Numbered from the stretch's first letter, positions 8,009 through 17,106 are shown. The stretch: DNA of 64,000 nucleotides from Oscillospiraceae bacterium (GCA_022793675.1 JAAWDH010000007.1:30231-94230); one strand, 5' to 3'. Notes: generated by a model not told the origin, from the letters alone. A program made the numbers and translations.

Positions 8009-9358
8009 ATGTTTCAAAAGGTCCTTATCGCCAACCGGGGCGAAATCGCTGTGCGCATCATCCGCGCCTGCCGCGAGCTGGGCATCCGCACGGCTGCGGT
8101 TTTTTCGGAGGCCGACCGCTCGTCTCTGCACGTCAAGATTGCCGACGAAGCGATCTGTATCGGCCCCGCCGCCACAGCCGACAGCTATCTGAATATCCCC
8201 GCCATCCTCGCCGCCTGCGAGCTTACCGGTGCGGAAGCCGTACATCCCGGTTTTGGGTTTTTATCGGAAAACGCCGCTTTCGCCCGCACCTGTGAAAAAT
8301 GCGGGGTGGCCTTTATCGGCCCCAGCCCCGAAGCCATGGAGATGATGGGCAACAAGGCCGCCGCCAAAGCTGCTATGAAGGGCGCGGATGTGCCGGTGGT
8401 GCCCGGCTCCGACGGCGCGGTGTCCACGCTGGACGAGGCAAAAGCCGCCGCTGATAAGGCTGGGTATCCCGTCATGGTCAAAGCCAGCGCCGGCGGCGGC
8501 GGACGAGGCATCCGGCGGGTCGACCGTCCGGAAGATTTGGAAGCTGCTATCATTGCCGCTAGGCAGGAAGCAGGGCGCTTTTTCGGTGACGACAGCGTCT
8601 ACATCGAAAAATTTATTGTCAATCCCCGCCATGTGGAGGTGCAGCTGCTGGCAGACAGCTTCGGCCATGTCATCCATCTTGGCGAGCGCGACTGCTCGCT
8701 GCAGCGCCGCAACCAGAAGGTAATGGAGGAATGCCCGTCGCCGGCAATGTCCCCTGCACTGCGTGAGGCAATGGGCGAGGCTGCCGTCCGAGCCGCCAGG
8801 GCCTGCGGCTACCGCAGCGCCGGGACGGTCGAGTTCCTGCTTTCCGGCGACAGCTTTTATTTTATGGAGATGAATACCCGCATCCAGGTAGAGCATCCCA
8901 TTACAGAGATGGTTACCGGCGTCGACCTGGTCAAAAGCCAGCTGCGCATCGCCGCTGGACTGCCGCTGGAGCTTTGCCAGGAGGATATCCGGATGTCCGG
9001 CCATGCCATCGAATGCCGTATCAACGCCGAAAACCCGCGGCTGGGCTTCCGGCCCTCGCCAGGGCAGATCAACGCGCTGCATATGCCCGGCGGCCCAGGG
9101 ATCCGCATTGACTCGGCGGTCTACCAGGGCTGCGAGATCTCCCCCTACTACGACTCGATGATCGCCAAGCTGATCGCTTACGCCCCCACCCGTGAAGAGG
9201 CTTTCATGAAAATGAAGTGGGCGCTGGCAGAATTTTTGGTGGAGGGGGTTGACACCAACATCGATTTTCAGTTAAACTTAATAAAGGACCCCCAAGTGGA
9301 GGCCGGCCAATACGATATCGGCTTTTTGGACCGCAGCCCGGCGCTCACAGGGGCTTAA
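8009..9358 (+). CDS. accC: Biotin carboxylase subunit of acetyl-CoA carboxylase
   Basis: ATP-grasp enzyme that carboxylates the biotin of AccB using bicarbonate and ATP. The N-terminal domain begins FQKVLIANRGEIAVRIIRA; the ATP-binding glycine loop GGGGRGIR is near residue 165; the active-site segment EMNTRIQVEHPITE is near 290; and the C-terminal biotin-carboxylase domain runs to the end. It has 449 residues, as usual. The ATG at 8009 follows GGAAAGGAAGG. It continues directly into accD. Confidence 0.96.
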   Translation: MFQKVLIANRGEIAVRIIRACRELGIRTAAVFSEADRSSLHVKIADEAICIGPAATADSYLNIPAILAACELTGAEAVHPGFGFLSENAAFARTCEKCGVAFIGPSPEAMEMMGNKAAAKAAMKGADVPVVPGSDGAVSTLDEAKAAADKAGYPVMVKASAGGGGRGIRRVDRPEDLEAAIIAARQEAGRFFGDDSVYIEKFIVNPRHVEVQLLADSFGHVIHLGERDCSLQRRNQKVMEECPSPAMSPALREAMGEAAVRAARACGYRSAGTVEFLLSGDSFYFMEMNTRIQVEHPITEMVTGVDLVKSQLRIAAGLPLELCQEDIRMSGHAIECRINAENPRLGFRPSPGQINALHMPGGPGIRIDSAVYQGCEISPYYDSMIAKLIAYAPTREEAFMKMKWALAEFLVEGVDTNIDFQLNLIKDPQVEAGQYDIGFLDRSPALTGA

Positions 9359-9390
9359 CCGCTCCCTGCCGGGGCTTTAGAAAGGCGTGA

Positions 9391-10278
9391 TTGCTTGCAA
9401 TGATGGAAGATTTATTCAAGGTCTTTAGGGAGAGGCTCTCCCTGGACGGCAAGCCGGAGGAAAAAACGCCGGCTGCGCCGAAAATCCCTGAAAACCTGCT
9501 GTTCAAATGCCCCCGCTGCCAGAAGGTCATGTTTATGGACGACTTCAGCGCCGGGCTGAAGGTCTGCGCGGCCTGCTCCTACCACGCCCGCATCTCCTGC
9601 CAGGAGCGGCTGGAGCTGACGGCGGACAAGGGCAGCTTTATCGAATACGACGCCGGCCTTTCCGCGCTTAACCCGCTGGGTTTTGAGGGATATGAGGAGA
9701 AGGTGGCGGAGGCTAGGGAAAAGACCGGGCTGATGGATGCTGTTATCACCGGCGAATGCACAATACGTACCCGCCGCTGCGTCATTGTCATCATGGATTC
9801 GCGGTTCATGATGGCTTCAATGGGTTCTGTGGTCGGGGAGAAGGTCGCCAGGGCCTTTGAGCGCGCTACTGAAAAGCGGCTGCCAGTCGTGCTGTTTGCC
9901 GCTTCGGGCGGGGCGAGGATGCAGGAAGGGATCATCTCGCTGATGCAGATGGCCAAAACCTCTGCCGCCGTCGCCCGCCACTCCGACGCCGGGCTTTTGT
10001 ATATTACGGTCCTTACCGACCCCACCACCGGCGGCGTCACGGCCTCCTTCGCTTCGCTGGGCGACATCATCCTGGCCGAACCGAAGGTGCTGATCGGCTT
10101 TGCCGGGCGGCGGGTCATTGAAGGCACTATCCGCCAGCGGCTGCCGGACGATTTCCAGTCGGCGGAATTTTTGCTGGAGCATGGCTTTGTGGACATGATT
10201 GTCAACCGGGTGAATATGCGGAAGACCATTTCCAAGCTTTTGAAGGCGCATTTGCCTGACCAAAAACTGGATGTCTGA
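9391..10278 (+). CDS. accD: Acetyl-CoA carboxylase carboxyltransferase, beta subunit
   Basis: With AccA forms the carboxyltransferase that makes malonyl-CoA. A four-cysteine zinc ribbon is visible (Cys40, Cys43, Cys59, Cys62 counted from 9391), then the crotonase-like domain with [10 protein letters not shown] and [13 protein letters not shown]. The TTG at 9391 is preferred because AAAGG (9381-9385) is 5 bases upstream; the ATGs at 9400 and 9403 are also possible but lie 14 or more bases from it. accA normally follows accD directly, but here an unrelated gene lies between them. Confidence 0.94.
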   Translation: MLAMMEDLFKVFRERLSLDGKPEEKTPAAPKIPENLLFKCPRCQKVMFMDDFSAGLKVCAACSYHARISCQERLELTADKGSFIEYDAGLSALNPLGFEGYEEKVAEAREKTGLMDAVITGECTIRTRRCVIVIMDSRFMMASMGSVVGEKVARAFERATEKRLPVVLFAASGGARMQEGIISLMQMAKTSAAVARHSDAGLLYITVLTDPTTGGVTASFASLGDIILAEPKVLIGFAGRRVIEGTIRQRLPDDFQSAEFLLEHGFVDMIVNRVNMRKTISKLLKAHLPDQKLDV

Positions 10279-10295
10279 GGAACAGGGGTGATGAT

Positions 10296-11123
10296 ATGGC
10301 AGAACACCTAGTAGAACAAAAGGGAATTGTCTATATTATCCCGGCAGACGATCTGTTTGAGAAGTGGGAAAATGGTGAAGCTTTTATTGATGAATACTCA
10401 CGGCTCATAAATCGTAAGCCGCATCGTGTTCTCAAAGAGTTAAAACATTATCCTGCGATACAACAAGAACCATCTTCCACTTCTGATCAGGAATCTATTA
10501 TTGAGGCCATGGTGGTGGGCATAGTAAAAGGCGCGGTGGAGGGCTTGACAGAAGCCTTGCAGGAAAACCTTCCTGTCATTTGGTATAAATGTTTCATTCC
10601 CTTTTGTCACAAACGTATTGTTCCCCTTTATTGTAAAGCAAAAGAAACTCTGACAACAAGAAAGCTTAAAGCAGAAGCAGTACTGCTGCAAGCTAAAACC
10701 AGTAAGGCGGCTCCTGCACAATCGAAGCCAAAGTCAAAAATGACAAGAGCGGAAGCTGATGCTGAAAAACGAAAAGTCGTATATTGCTGGCTTGAAATGT
10801 TGAACAGCCTCAAGAAACTTCACGATGCGGGCGAGATCGACATTGATACGACTCTAGCACAACTGACAGATCCTGCTACGTTGAAACGTGTAAACGGCTT
10901 TCTGAGTAAAAATCCGAATCTGCTTGAAATGGATGAACGCATTATGCTTTGCAACCTACTTGGAAGGGACTTATACGAGGAAAATCAGCTTATCCCAATT
11001 AGAGACGCTGAAATAACAACGATAGCCACGACATATGGATACAAAGCAAAACCGAAGACGAGAGGAGCGGTGTGTGATGTCTTCCCTGACAGCCTGGGAG
11101 CGGATGGAGCTGATCCGCCATAA
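10296..11123 (+). CDS. Unknown protein inserted between accD and accA
   Basis: I do not recognise this 275-residue protein. It starts MAEHLVEQKGIVYIIPADDL, has a hydrophobic to amphipathic stretch around residues 67-110 (MVVGIVKGAVEGL, then WYKCFIPFCHKRIVPLY), a Lys/Ala-rich region at about 118-160, and a helical C-terminal part. No signal peptide or enzyme motif is evident. Its DNA is visibly more AT-rich than the surroundings: hand counts give 35-37% G+C for the 60-base lines at 10441 and 10621, against 70% at 10021 in accD. The last 16 codons overlap accA in another frame, so its own stop may have been lost on insertion. It splits a gene pair that is normally adjacent, which suggests a horizontally gained cargo gene using the fab promoter (inference). 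Confidence 0.7.
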   Translation: MAEHLVEQKGIVYIIPADDLFEKWENGEAFIDEYSRLINRKPHRVLKELKHYPAIQQEPSSTSDQESIIEAMVVGIVKGAVEGLTEALQENLPVIWYKCFIPFCHKRIVPLYCKAKETLTTRKLKAEAVLLQAKTSKAAPAQSKPKSKMTRAEADAEKRKVVYCWLEMLNSLKKLHDAGEIDIDTTLAQLTDPATLKRVNGFLSKNPNLLEMDERIMLCNLLGRDLYEENQLIPIRDAEITTIATTYGYKAKPKTRGAVCDVFPDSLGADGADPP

Positions 11124-11919
11124 GGGCAGGCCAACGGTCCGGGACTATATCCCGATGATTTTTGACGAGTTTTACGAGATGCACGGCGACCGCTGCTTCG
11201 GCGACGACGCCGCAATCCTTGGGGGCATCGCCATGGTCCACGGCATTGCGGTAACAGTACTGGGGCAGGTTAAAGGCCACAACCTGGAAGAGAATAAAAA
11301 GACGAATTTTTCCTCGCCCCACCCCGAAGGTTACCGCAAAGCGCTGCGGCTGGCTAAACAGGCCGAAAAATTCGGCCGGCCAATCATCTGCTTTATTGAC
11401 ACCCCCGGCGCTTTCTGCGGCATTGCCGCCGAGGAACGGGGCCAGGGCGAGGCCATCGCCCGCAACCTTTTGGAGTTCTCCCGGCTGAAGGTGCCGGTAA
11501 TCTCGATTGTGCTGGGCGAGGCCGGCTCAGGCGGGGCGCTGGCGCTTGGGGTCTGCGACGAGCTGTATATGCTGGAGAATGCTTTATACAGCGTTATCTC
11601 CCCGCGAGGGTTTGCAAGCATCCTTTGGAAGGACGCCTCCAAGGAGAAAGAAGCCGCCGAAAAAATGAAGATGACGGCCGAGGATCTGCTGGGTTTCGGC
11701 ATCTGCGACGGCATTATCCCCGAACCCGCCGGGGGGGCGCACGTCAGCCCGGAAGTGATGGCTGGCAGCATTGCTGATACGATTTTACTCTCTCTGCAAA
11801 AATTAACCCAAAAAAGTGTTGCAAATTTGCTGGAAGCACGCTATAATAAATTCAGAAAAATCGGCGCTTTTGAAGAACAGGCCGATTTTGCGAAGCCAGC
11901 CCCTGAAGGGCTGGAATAA
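11077..11919 (+). CDS. accA: Acetyl-CoA carboxylase carboxyltransferase, alpha subunit
   Basis: Partner of AccD in transferring CO2 from carboxybiotin to acetyl-CoA. The crotonase-like core is clear, with FIDTPGAFCGIAAEERGQ near residue 105 and GEAGSGGALALGVCD near 147. The ATG at 11077 is chosen because AGAGGAGCGG (11061-11070) precedes it and MSSLTAWERMELIRHKGRP matches the family start; the frame is open to 11035 but that part belongs to the inserted gene upstream. Its 280 residues are normal for the short Firmicutes form. The first 47 bp overlap the end of the unknown gene. Followed after 18 bp by acpP. Confidence 0.95.
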   Translation: MSSLTAWERMELIRHKGRPTVRDYIPMIFDEFYEMHGDRCFGDDAAILGGIAMVHGIAVTVLGQVKGHNLEENKKTNFSSPHPEGYRKALRLAKQAEKFGRPIICFIDTPGAFCGIAAEERGQGEAIARNLLEFSRLKVPVISIVLGEAGSGGALALGVCDELYMLENALYSVISPRGFASILWKDASKEKEAAEKMKMTAEDLLGFGICDGIIPEPAGGAHVSPEVMAGSIADTILLSLQKLTQKSVANLLEARYNKFRKIGAFEEQADFAKPAPEGLE

Positions 11920-11937
11920 TGTAAGGAGGAAATTCTC

Positions 11938-12168
11938 ATGATTTTTGACAAGGTAAAGGACATCCTGGTGGACCAGCTGGACTGCGAAGAGGAAAAGGTG
12001 ACGTTGGAGGCTTCCATCACCGACGACCTGGGCGCCGACTCGCTGGATATCGTCGACCTGGTTATGTCGCTGGAAGAGGAATTCGATGTAGAGATCCCCG
12101 ACGACCAGGTGGAGAACATCAAAACCGTCGGCGATATTGTCAAATATATCGAGGATAAGGTGGAATAA
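11938..12168 (+). CDS. acpP: Acyl carrier protein
   Basis: Small acidic helical protein that carries growing acyl chains on a phosphopantetheine arm. Ser35 in [13 protein letters not shown] is the attachment site. It has 76 residues, as expected. A strong TAAGGAGG lies upstream of the ATG. It is the last gene of the fab operon and is followed directly by a terminator. Unusually it sits at the end rather than next to fabF or plsX; neither plsX nor a biotin ligase gene is in the window. Confidence 0.95.
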   Translation: MIFDKVKDILVDQLDCEEEKVTLEASITDDLGADSLDIVDLVMSLEEEFDVEIPDDQVENIKTVGDIVKYIEDKVE

Positions 12169-12188
12169 CCCAAGCCTTCTCCGATAAG

Positions 12189-12213
12189 AGGGCGGCCTGC
12201 GGGCCGTCCTTTT
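12189..12213 (+). terminator. Terminator of the fab-acc operon
   Basis: A 9-bp stem with one G-U pair (AGGGCGGCC at 12189-12197 with GGCCGTCCT at 12202-12210) and a 4-base loop is followed by TTT, 21 bp after acpP. Confidence 0.75.
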
Positions 12214-12237
12214 CAAATATAAAGGAGCAGTGAAAAA

Positions 12238-13620
12238 ATGAAGCTTCCCTGTAAACTGCCGGCGGTGCTGCTGGCCTGCGCGCTGCTGACCGGCTGCGCC
12301 GCCGGGGCTGAGGGGACGGCGTCCTCCCCCGCACCCCCATTGGCTGCCAACCCTTCCTCCAGCGCCCCGCAGCGCCTCACCGGCGTCATCTGCGCGCAAT
12401 CGGAGGACAACTTTACCCTGGAAGACGGCATGGGACGCCGCTACAGCTTCCAGAAGGGCGCAGAAGGCCTTTCTGCGCCGGACGGCTGCTATATTGGGGC
12501 AGAGGTATCCGTCGCCTATAACGGCGTCTTAGGCGAGGATGGCGACATCTCTAAGGCAGAGGTGCTTTCCATCGCGGTTGCGCCCCGCCCAGCTGTCTTC
12601 GCCCAATTTGAGGAGCAGGCTAAGGCGATTGCCAGCACCCTTTCTGCCGATGAGAAGCTGCGGCAGATGATCCTTTCCGCCGTCAATACCGCCGACCCTG
12701 CGGCCCAGGTCGGGAAAGAGCAGCCGGCAGGATATGTGCTTTTCCGCAAGGATTTTGCCGACCTGACGGCTGAAGCGGTGCAGGAAAAGCTTGCCGCGAT
12801 GCAGGAGGCCGCCAAACTGCCGCTGATTATGGCGGTGGACGAAGAAGGCGGCCCGGTGGTGCGCATCAGCTCCAACCCCAACCTGCGGGCGGAAATCTTT
12901 CCCGCGCCGTCGGAGCTTTGCGCTGCCGGCGAAGGGGCTGTCCACGCTGACGCCGTTGAAAAAGCTTCGCTGCTGTTGGATCTAGGCTGCAACGTCCTGC
13001 TGGCCCCAGTGGCCGACCTGTCGCTGGATGAAGGCGACTATATCCACAGCCGGACGACGGGGCTTCCTGCGCCGGAAACCGCTGCCTACGTCGTCGAAGT
13101 GGTCAAGGCTGCCCAGCCTTTGGGCTGCGGTACCGTTATGAAGCATTTTCCTGGTTATGGCAATAATCTCAATACCCATACCAATGTTTCGATGGATGAA
13201 CGCCCTTATCAGAATTTTGTAGAGGCGGACTTTGTGCCTTTCCAGGCCGGCATTGACGCCGGCGGGCAGGGGGTGTTGGTTTCCCACAACATCGTCATTT
13301 CGATGGACGCCGACCTGCCGGCCTCCCTCTCCCCGGAAGTGCACCGTATCCTCAGGGAGGAGCTGGGCTTTACCGGCGCAATCCTTACCGACGACTTAGG
13401 GATGGACGCCATTGGCCTTTATACTGGGAACGAAGCGCCGGCGGTGCTGGCGGCAGCGGCCGGCAACGACCTGCTCCTCAGCCAAAATTTTGACCAGACC
13501 ATCGTCCAGCTGAAAGAAGCCTATGACGCTGGACGGATCACTGACGAAATGGTTGACAGCGCCGTTGTCCGGGTGCTTAGCTGGAAGCTGGCGCTGGGGC
13601 TTATCCCAGCTGAACCTTAA
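12238..13620 (+). CDS. GH3 family glycosidase lipoprotein (NagZ-like)
   Basis: Likely a surface-anchored beta-glycosidase of the GH3 beta-N-acetylhexosaminidase type. A lipoprotein signal ends in LLTGC with Cys20 as the lipidation site, followed by a low-complexity Ala/Ser/Pro linker to about residue 45 and a small beta domain to about 120. The catalytic barrel then shows MAVDEEGGPVVR, KHFPGYG and LTDDLGMDAI, where Asp385 is the expected nucleophile. In classic NagZ the substrate loop reads KHFPGHG; here Tyr replaces the second His, although a His is kept soon after in the NTHTN segment. This may indicate altered substrate or acid/base chemistry (inference). Its 460 residues include the extra N-terminal domain. 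GGAG lies before the ATG. Confidence 0.85.
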   Translation: MKLPCKLPAVLLACALLTGCAAGAEGTASSPAPPLAANPSSSAPQRLTGVICAQSEDNFTLEDGMGRRYSFQKGAEGLSAPDGCYIGAEVSVAYNGVLGEDGDISKAEVLSIAVAPRPAVFAQFEEQAKAIASTLSADEKLRQMILSAVNTADPAAQVGKEQPAGYVLFRKDFADLTAEAVQEKLAAMQEAAKLPLIMAVDEEGGPVVRISSNPNLRAEIFPAPSELCAAGEGAVHADAVEKASLLLDLGCNVLLAPVADLSLDEGDYIHSRTTGLPAPETAAYVVEVVKAAQPLGCGTVMKHFPGYGNNLNTHTNVSMDERPYQNFVEADFVPFQAGIDAGGQGVLVSHNIVISMDADLPASLSPEVHRILREELGFTGAILTDDLGMDAIGLYTGNEAPAVLAAAAGNDLLLSQNFDQTIVQLKEAYDAGRITDEMVDSAVVRVLSWKLALGLIPAEP

Positions 13621-13638
13621 ATTTTTCAGGAAAGGAAC

Positions 13639-13664
13639 GGGCGTTGGCAGTTCCGACGCCCTTT
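13639..13664 (+). terminator. Weak terminator after the GH3 gene
   Basis: GGGCGT (13639-13644) pairs with ACGCCC (13656-13661), followed by TTT. The stem is short and the T run is only three bases; it lies against the start of the next gene. Confidence 0.4.
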
Positions 13665-13668
13665 GGTG

Positions 13669-14406
13669 ATGGCCATGTATAGAGAAGAAAATCCCGAGTG
13701 CCTGCGGGAACTGATAAGCGAATACCTCGGCTGCCCTTGCCGCTATTTCCCGCCGGCAGCCGACGGCAAAGAGGTAGTAGCCGCTTATGAAGAGGCCAAG
13801 GCCCGCGGCGAGCGGGAAGGCTTTACCCCTATCTTGGTAGCGCTGGACGGCATCCTGTGGGAGTGCCTGCTGCTTAACGCCTGCCCCAGCGGCCAGGGAG
13901 AGGAATTCCTGCCGGAGGAACGGGACGCCTACCGCAAACAGGCGCTGGCAGCCCCTGTCCCGGAGGGGAACCCTTTTGAGCTGTCAGGAGAGCCGGCAGG
14001 ATTTACCGAGCCGGAGGACGGCCAGGAGATGAGTATTTCCGACGGCCTTTGGGATTACGCCGCGGGGACAACCCTGCCGCTGCTGCTGGCGGAAATCCCG
14101 GTCAAAAACCCTTGGGAGATTTTTGCCTTCCTGCCTTTCGGCGGCTGGAACGAATGCCCTGACACGCCGATGCTGATGGCGGCAGCCAAATACTGGTACA
14201 AAAAGCACGGCGCTGTGCCGGCGGTGATCACCCACGATGTGCTGGAATTTTCCCTGCCCCGCCCGGTCTCCAGAGAAGAGGCGCCGGCGCTGGCTATGGA
14301 ACAGTATGCCTTCTGTCCCGACACAATGGAACAGGGAAACATTGACCCTAGCAGCATGGCTGGGATCCTCAGCCAGTCCTGCTGCTGGTACTTCTGGTGG
14401 GACTGA
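13669..14406 (+). CDS. DUF4253 domain protein
   Basis: Protein of about 245 residues that ends in a DUF4253 domain. The conserved block FLPFGGWNECPDTPM is followed by KYWYKKHGAVPAVITHDVLE and a terminal CCWYFWWD, a hallmark ending of the family. The N-terminal half is acidic and less conserved. The function of DUF4253 is not established; such proteins are found near immunity-type and SUKH-like proteins in some bacteria, but nothing here shows a toxin partner. The start is uncertain: TTG 13663, GTG 13666, ATG 13669 and ATG 13675 are all in frame and no convincing ribosome site is visible, so expression may be weak. Confidence 0.8.
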   Translation: MAMYREENPECLRELISEYLGCPCRYFPPAADGKEVVAAYEEAKARGEREGFTPILVALDGILWECLLLNACPSGQGEEFLPEERDAYRKQALAAPVPEGNPFELSGEPAGFTEPEDGQEMSISDGLWDYAAGTTLPLLLAEIPVKNPWEIFAFLPFGGWNECPDTPMLMAAAKYWYKKHGAVPAVITHDVLEFSLPRPVSREEAPALAMEQYAFCPDTMEQGNIDPSSMAGILSQSCCWYFWWD

Positions 14407-14447
14407 TTCCCAAGGCCAGACAAAACAGCAAAAGGAGGGCACGGTTT

Positions 14448-15308
14448 ATGGCGGACCATCTGAATACTGACGGCATCAGCCTGCACCACAGTGTCACTTA
14501 TCAGGCCACCGACAACTTTGCCCTCCACTGCCACCCTTATTTTGAGGTTTACTATTTTGTGCAGGGGAAGGTCGGCTATCTGGTGGAGGGCAAACGCTAC
14601 GAACCTGCCCCGCATAGCCTTTTGCTGCTGGCACCGGGGACTTTCCACGGCGTGCGGGTTGAAAGCGCGGATAGTTATGAACGTTATGCCATACATTTTA
14701 ACGCCGGCATTCTAAACCGGGAACGCACCCCGCTGCTGCTCTCCCCTTTTTCCGGCAGCGGGCAGGAAATCTATTTCGAGGGGGCCGACCGCTTTGGCAT
14801 CGCTTCCTATTTCCAATCCCTATTGGAATGCAGCGAGTTGGAAGAGCCACTGCAAACCGCGCTGATCGCCATCCGCACCGAAGCGCTGCTGTCCCAAATC
14901 CTGCGTATGGCCAAGCTGGAAAGCCCTACAGGGGCGGCGTCAACCAACCGCAGCATCGACCGGCTGTTGGCCTATCTGGGCAGCAATTTGGGGGAGGATA
15001 TCACGCTTGACAGTTTAAGCGAGCGTTTTTTCCTGAGCAAAAACCATTTAAACCACCTTTTTAAACAATCCACCGGTACAACGGTGAAAAACTACCTGAT
15101 CCATAAGCGGGTGGCCGCCGCCCATGAACTGATTTTACAGGGATACCCCGTCGCTAATGCCGCCGAAATCTGCGGTTTCCGGGATTATTCCACCTTTTTC
15201 AGAGCCTACAAAAAAATCCTTGGCGTCCCTCCGGCCAGCACGGCCAGGCGCGCCAAAGCCAGCAAAAAAGCCGAAGGAGGGGATAAAAATGACAGATATC
15301 CAGCATGA
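14448..15308 (+). CDS. AraC-family regulator with cupin sensor domain
   Basis: Transcription regulator of 286 residues. The N-terminal cupin (about 10-150) has HCHPYFEVYYFVQGK, typical of sugar-sensing AraC proteins; the C-terminal part has two helix-turn-helix units, LDSLSERFFLSKNHLNHLFKQ and VANAAEICGFRDYSTFFRAYKK. The ATG at 14448 follows AAAAGGAGGG; the frame is open slightly upstream without a ribosome site. Its end overlaps the lipid kinase gene by 20 bp. The target is unknown; the last residues are Ala/Lys-rich and lie beyond the usual domain end. Confidence 0.88.
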   Translation: MADHLNTDGISLHHSVTYQATDNFALHCHPYFEVYYFVQGKVGYLVEGKRYEPAPHSLLLLAPGTFHGVRVESADSYERYAIHFNAGILNRERTPLLLSPFSGSGQEIYFEGADRFGIASYFQSLLECSELEEPLQTALIAIRTEALLSQILRMAKLESPTGAASTNRSIDRLLAYLGSNLGEDITLDSLSERFFLSKNHLNHLFKQSTGTTVKNYLIHKRVAAAHELILQGYPVANAAEICGFRDYSTFFRAYKKILGVPPASTARRAKASKKAEGGDKNDRYPA

Positions 15309-16206
15309 ACGCCGGCTGCTGCTTTTGGTCAACCCGATGGCTGGCAAGAAGCTGGCCCAGAGCAAGCTTTATGAGATTATCGACCGTTTTGTCAAGGCGG
15401 GCTACGAGGTCACCGTCCACCCTACCCAGAGCCGCGGCGACGCCACAAGCCAGGTGCTGCGTAAAGGCGGGCAGTTCTGCCGCATTGTCTGCTGCGGCGG
15501 CGACGGTACCCTCAACGAAGTGATTACAGGGCTGGCCGGGCTTAAAGACCCGCCGGAGCTGGGATATATCCCCACCGGTACCACCAACGATTTTGCCCAC
15601 AGCCTAGGGTTTTCCAAAGAGCCTGCCGCGGCCGCCGACACCGCCGCAGCAGGAATCCCTTTCCGCTGCGACATCGGGCGTTTTGGGGAGCGCTGCTTTA
15701 CCTATATCGCCGCCTTCGGGGCCTTTACAGACGTTGCCTACACGACCGCCCAGCAGGCCAAGAACCTATTCGGCGGGCTGGCTTACCTGTTTGAAGGGGT
15801 AAAGCGACTGGGGAGCCTTAGAAGCTTTACGGTCGAGGTCAGCTGCAAAAAGGGGCTGATCCGGGATGAATTCATCTTCGGTGCAGTGGTCAATTCCTTA
15901 TCGGTAGCCGGCCACAAAGGTTTTTTCTCTGACGACGTTTCGCTCAACGACGGCGAGTTTGAGGTGCTGCTGGTTCGCCGCCCCCAAACGATAGCCGAGC
16001 TGAATGCCATTATCGGCGACCTTGTCAGCCAGCGCTTTGACCAGCAGCGGATCCGCTTTTTCAAAACCGACGACGTCCGTTTCAGCTGCAGCGAACCGCT
16101 TTCCTGGACGCTTGACGGCGAAGACGGCGGCAGCGTGGAAGAAGTCGAGATCAGCTGCCTGCAAAACGCCGTGACTTTTATCGTCGCACCGCAGGCCGCC
16201 GAATAG
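15289..16206 (+). CDS. Diacylglycerol/lipid kinase (YegS/BmrU type)
   Basis: Soluble lipid kinase of the DAGK catalytic family, likely phosphorylating diacylglycerol or a related lipid at the membrane. The ATP site shows LLLVNPMAGKK at the start, GGDGTLNEVI near residue 73 and GYIPTGTTNDFAHSL near 90. Its 305 residues match DgkB/YegS proteins. The ATG at 15289 follows GAAGGAGGGG; the start lies inside the end of the AraC gene, so coupled translation is likely. In Gram-positive bacteria DgkB recycles diacylglycerol released by lipoteichoic acid synthesis; that role here is inference. Confidence 0.9.
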   Translation: MTDIQHERRLLLLVNPMAGKKLAQSKLYEIIDRFVKAGYEVTVHPTQSRGDATSQVLRKGGQFCRIVCCGGDGTLNEVITGLAGLKDPPELGYIPTGTTNDFAHSLGFSKEPAAAADTAAAGIPFRCDIGRFGERCFTYIAAFGAFTDVAYTTAQQAKNLFGGLAYLFEGVKRLGSLRSFTVEVSCKKGLIRDEFIFGAVVNSLSVAGHKGFFSDDVSLNDGEFEVLLVRRPQTIAELNAIIGDLVSQRFDQQRIRFFKTDDVRFSCSEPLSWTLDGEDGGSVEEVEISCLQNAVTFIVAPQAAE

Positions 16207-16216
16207 GGGGAAAGGT

Positions 16217-17056
16217 ATGGGCAAAAGGCTTGTTTGCGCGGCAACCCTGGCGGCGTCCTGTTTTTTTGCCGGCTGCATTGCCATGCCGGGGCAGGAACCT
16301 TTCGGAGAACACACTTATACCGACAGCCAGGCACAGCTTGTCTGCGATAGGCTGCAAGAAGAATTAGCGGAGCTTCAATTTGACGACTGGGGCGGCTACA
16401 GCATTGAACTTGCAGAAAACACTATCCGTTATGATTTTTATTATACGGAGGCGTATACCACAGCCTGGCATGAAGGCAAAGAAGACTATCTTTGGTACGA
16501 AGGGCGGCTTTACTGCCATGGCGGCGAGACGCTGTCCTTCCGGGATATGGACTGGGCGGCGCTTGGCACAGAAAATGCTGTCCAATCGGCATGGGACTTT
16601 GCCTGCGCCTTGCTTGAGCGGGACGACGGCGAGCTGCGTTTCAAGCACATCCCAATGGCTGAGGAAGCCCCCTATCTGCTGACGGCGGAGTATCCGGAAA
16701 CCGAGTGGGAAGGCAGGCCCAGACGCGGCCTAAAGCTCTCCTTTGGGCTGGACGGAAACAAATCCCTTTCTTCCTTTACCCTCCGCTGGCAGGAAAAGGG
16801 CAGCGCCCGGGTAATCGGCGTTTCCTTCTTTCCGCTGGAAGGTTCCGCCAGTTTGCTGGCGGAACGCCGGATCTGGAGCTTCGCCCACGGCTTGGGGCTT
16901 TTGGAAGAAGGCGTGCCGGCTATTTCTGAACAGAAAGAAAACCGCGAACGCTGCCAGGCCATAATCAGCAGCATCGATTTTGACAGCATCCTTGAGCAGG
17001 CCATATATCAGGAAAACTTGGAATTTCCGATACCTCCGGAAATAAGAACTGAATAA
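16217..17056 (+). CDS. Lipoprotein of unknown function
   Basis: A 279-residue protein with a lipoprotein signal ending in FAGC (Cys20). The rest is hydrophilic and rich in Trp, Tyr and acidic residues (for example LQFDDWGGYSIELAEN); I recognise no domain. It begins 10 bp after the lipid kinase stop behind GGGGGAAAGG and ends at a clear terminator, so it closes the cluster that starts with the AraC gene. It is probably anchored on the outer face of the membrane. Confidence 0.75.
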   Translation: MGKRLVCAATLAASCFFAGCIAMPGQEPFGEHTYTDSQAQLVCDRLQEELAELQFDDWGGYSIELAENTIRYDFYYTEAYTTAWHEGKEDYLWYEGRLYCHGGETLSFRDMDWAALGTENAVQSAWDFACALLERDDGELRFKHIPMAEEAPYLLTAEYPETEWEGRPRRGLKLSFGLDGNKSLSSFTLRWQEKGSARVIGVSFFPLEGSASLLAERRIWSFAHGLGLLEEGVPAISEQKENRERCQAIISSIDFDSILEQAIYQENLEFPIPPEIRTE

Positions 17057-17062
17057 AAAGCA

Positions 17063-17094
17063 AAAAGCCCAGAGTTTTGACATCTCGGGCTTTT
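17063..17094 (+). terminator. Terminator after the lipoprotein gene
   Basis: AAAAGCCC (17063-17070) pairs with GGGCTTTT (17087-17094), extended inward by GAG/CTC around a single unpaired base. It lies a few bases after the stop codon. Confidence 0.75.
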
Positions 17095-17106
17095 CAAATA
17101 ATTTTT

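Noticed and set aside
8261..9082. Open frames of more than 200 codons opposite accC, and likewise opposite fabF, glgB, glgC and glgP
   Set aside because: All lie antisense to clear enzymes in GC-rich DNA, lack ribosome sites and show no conserved motifs.
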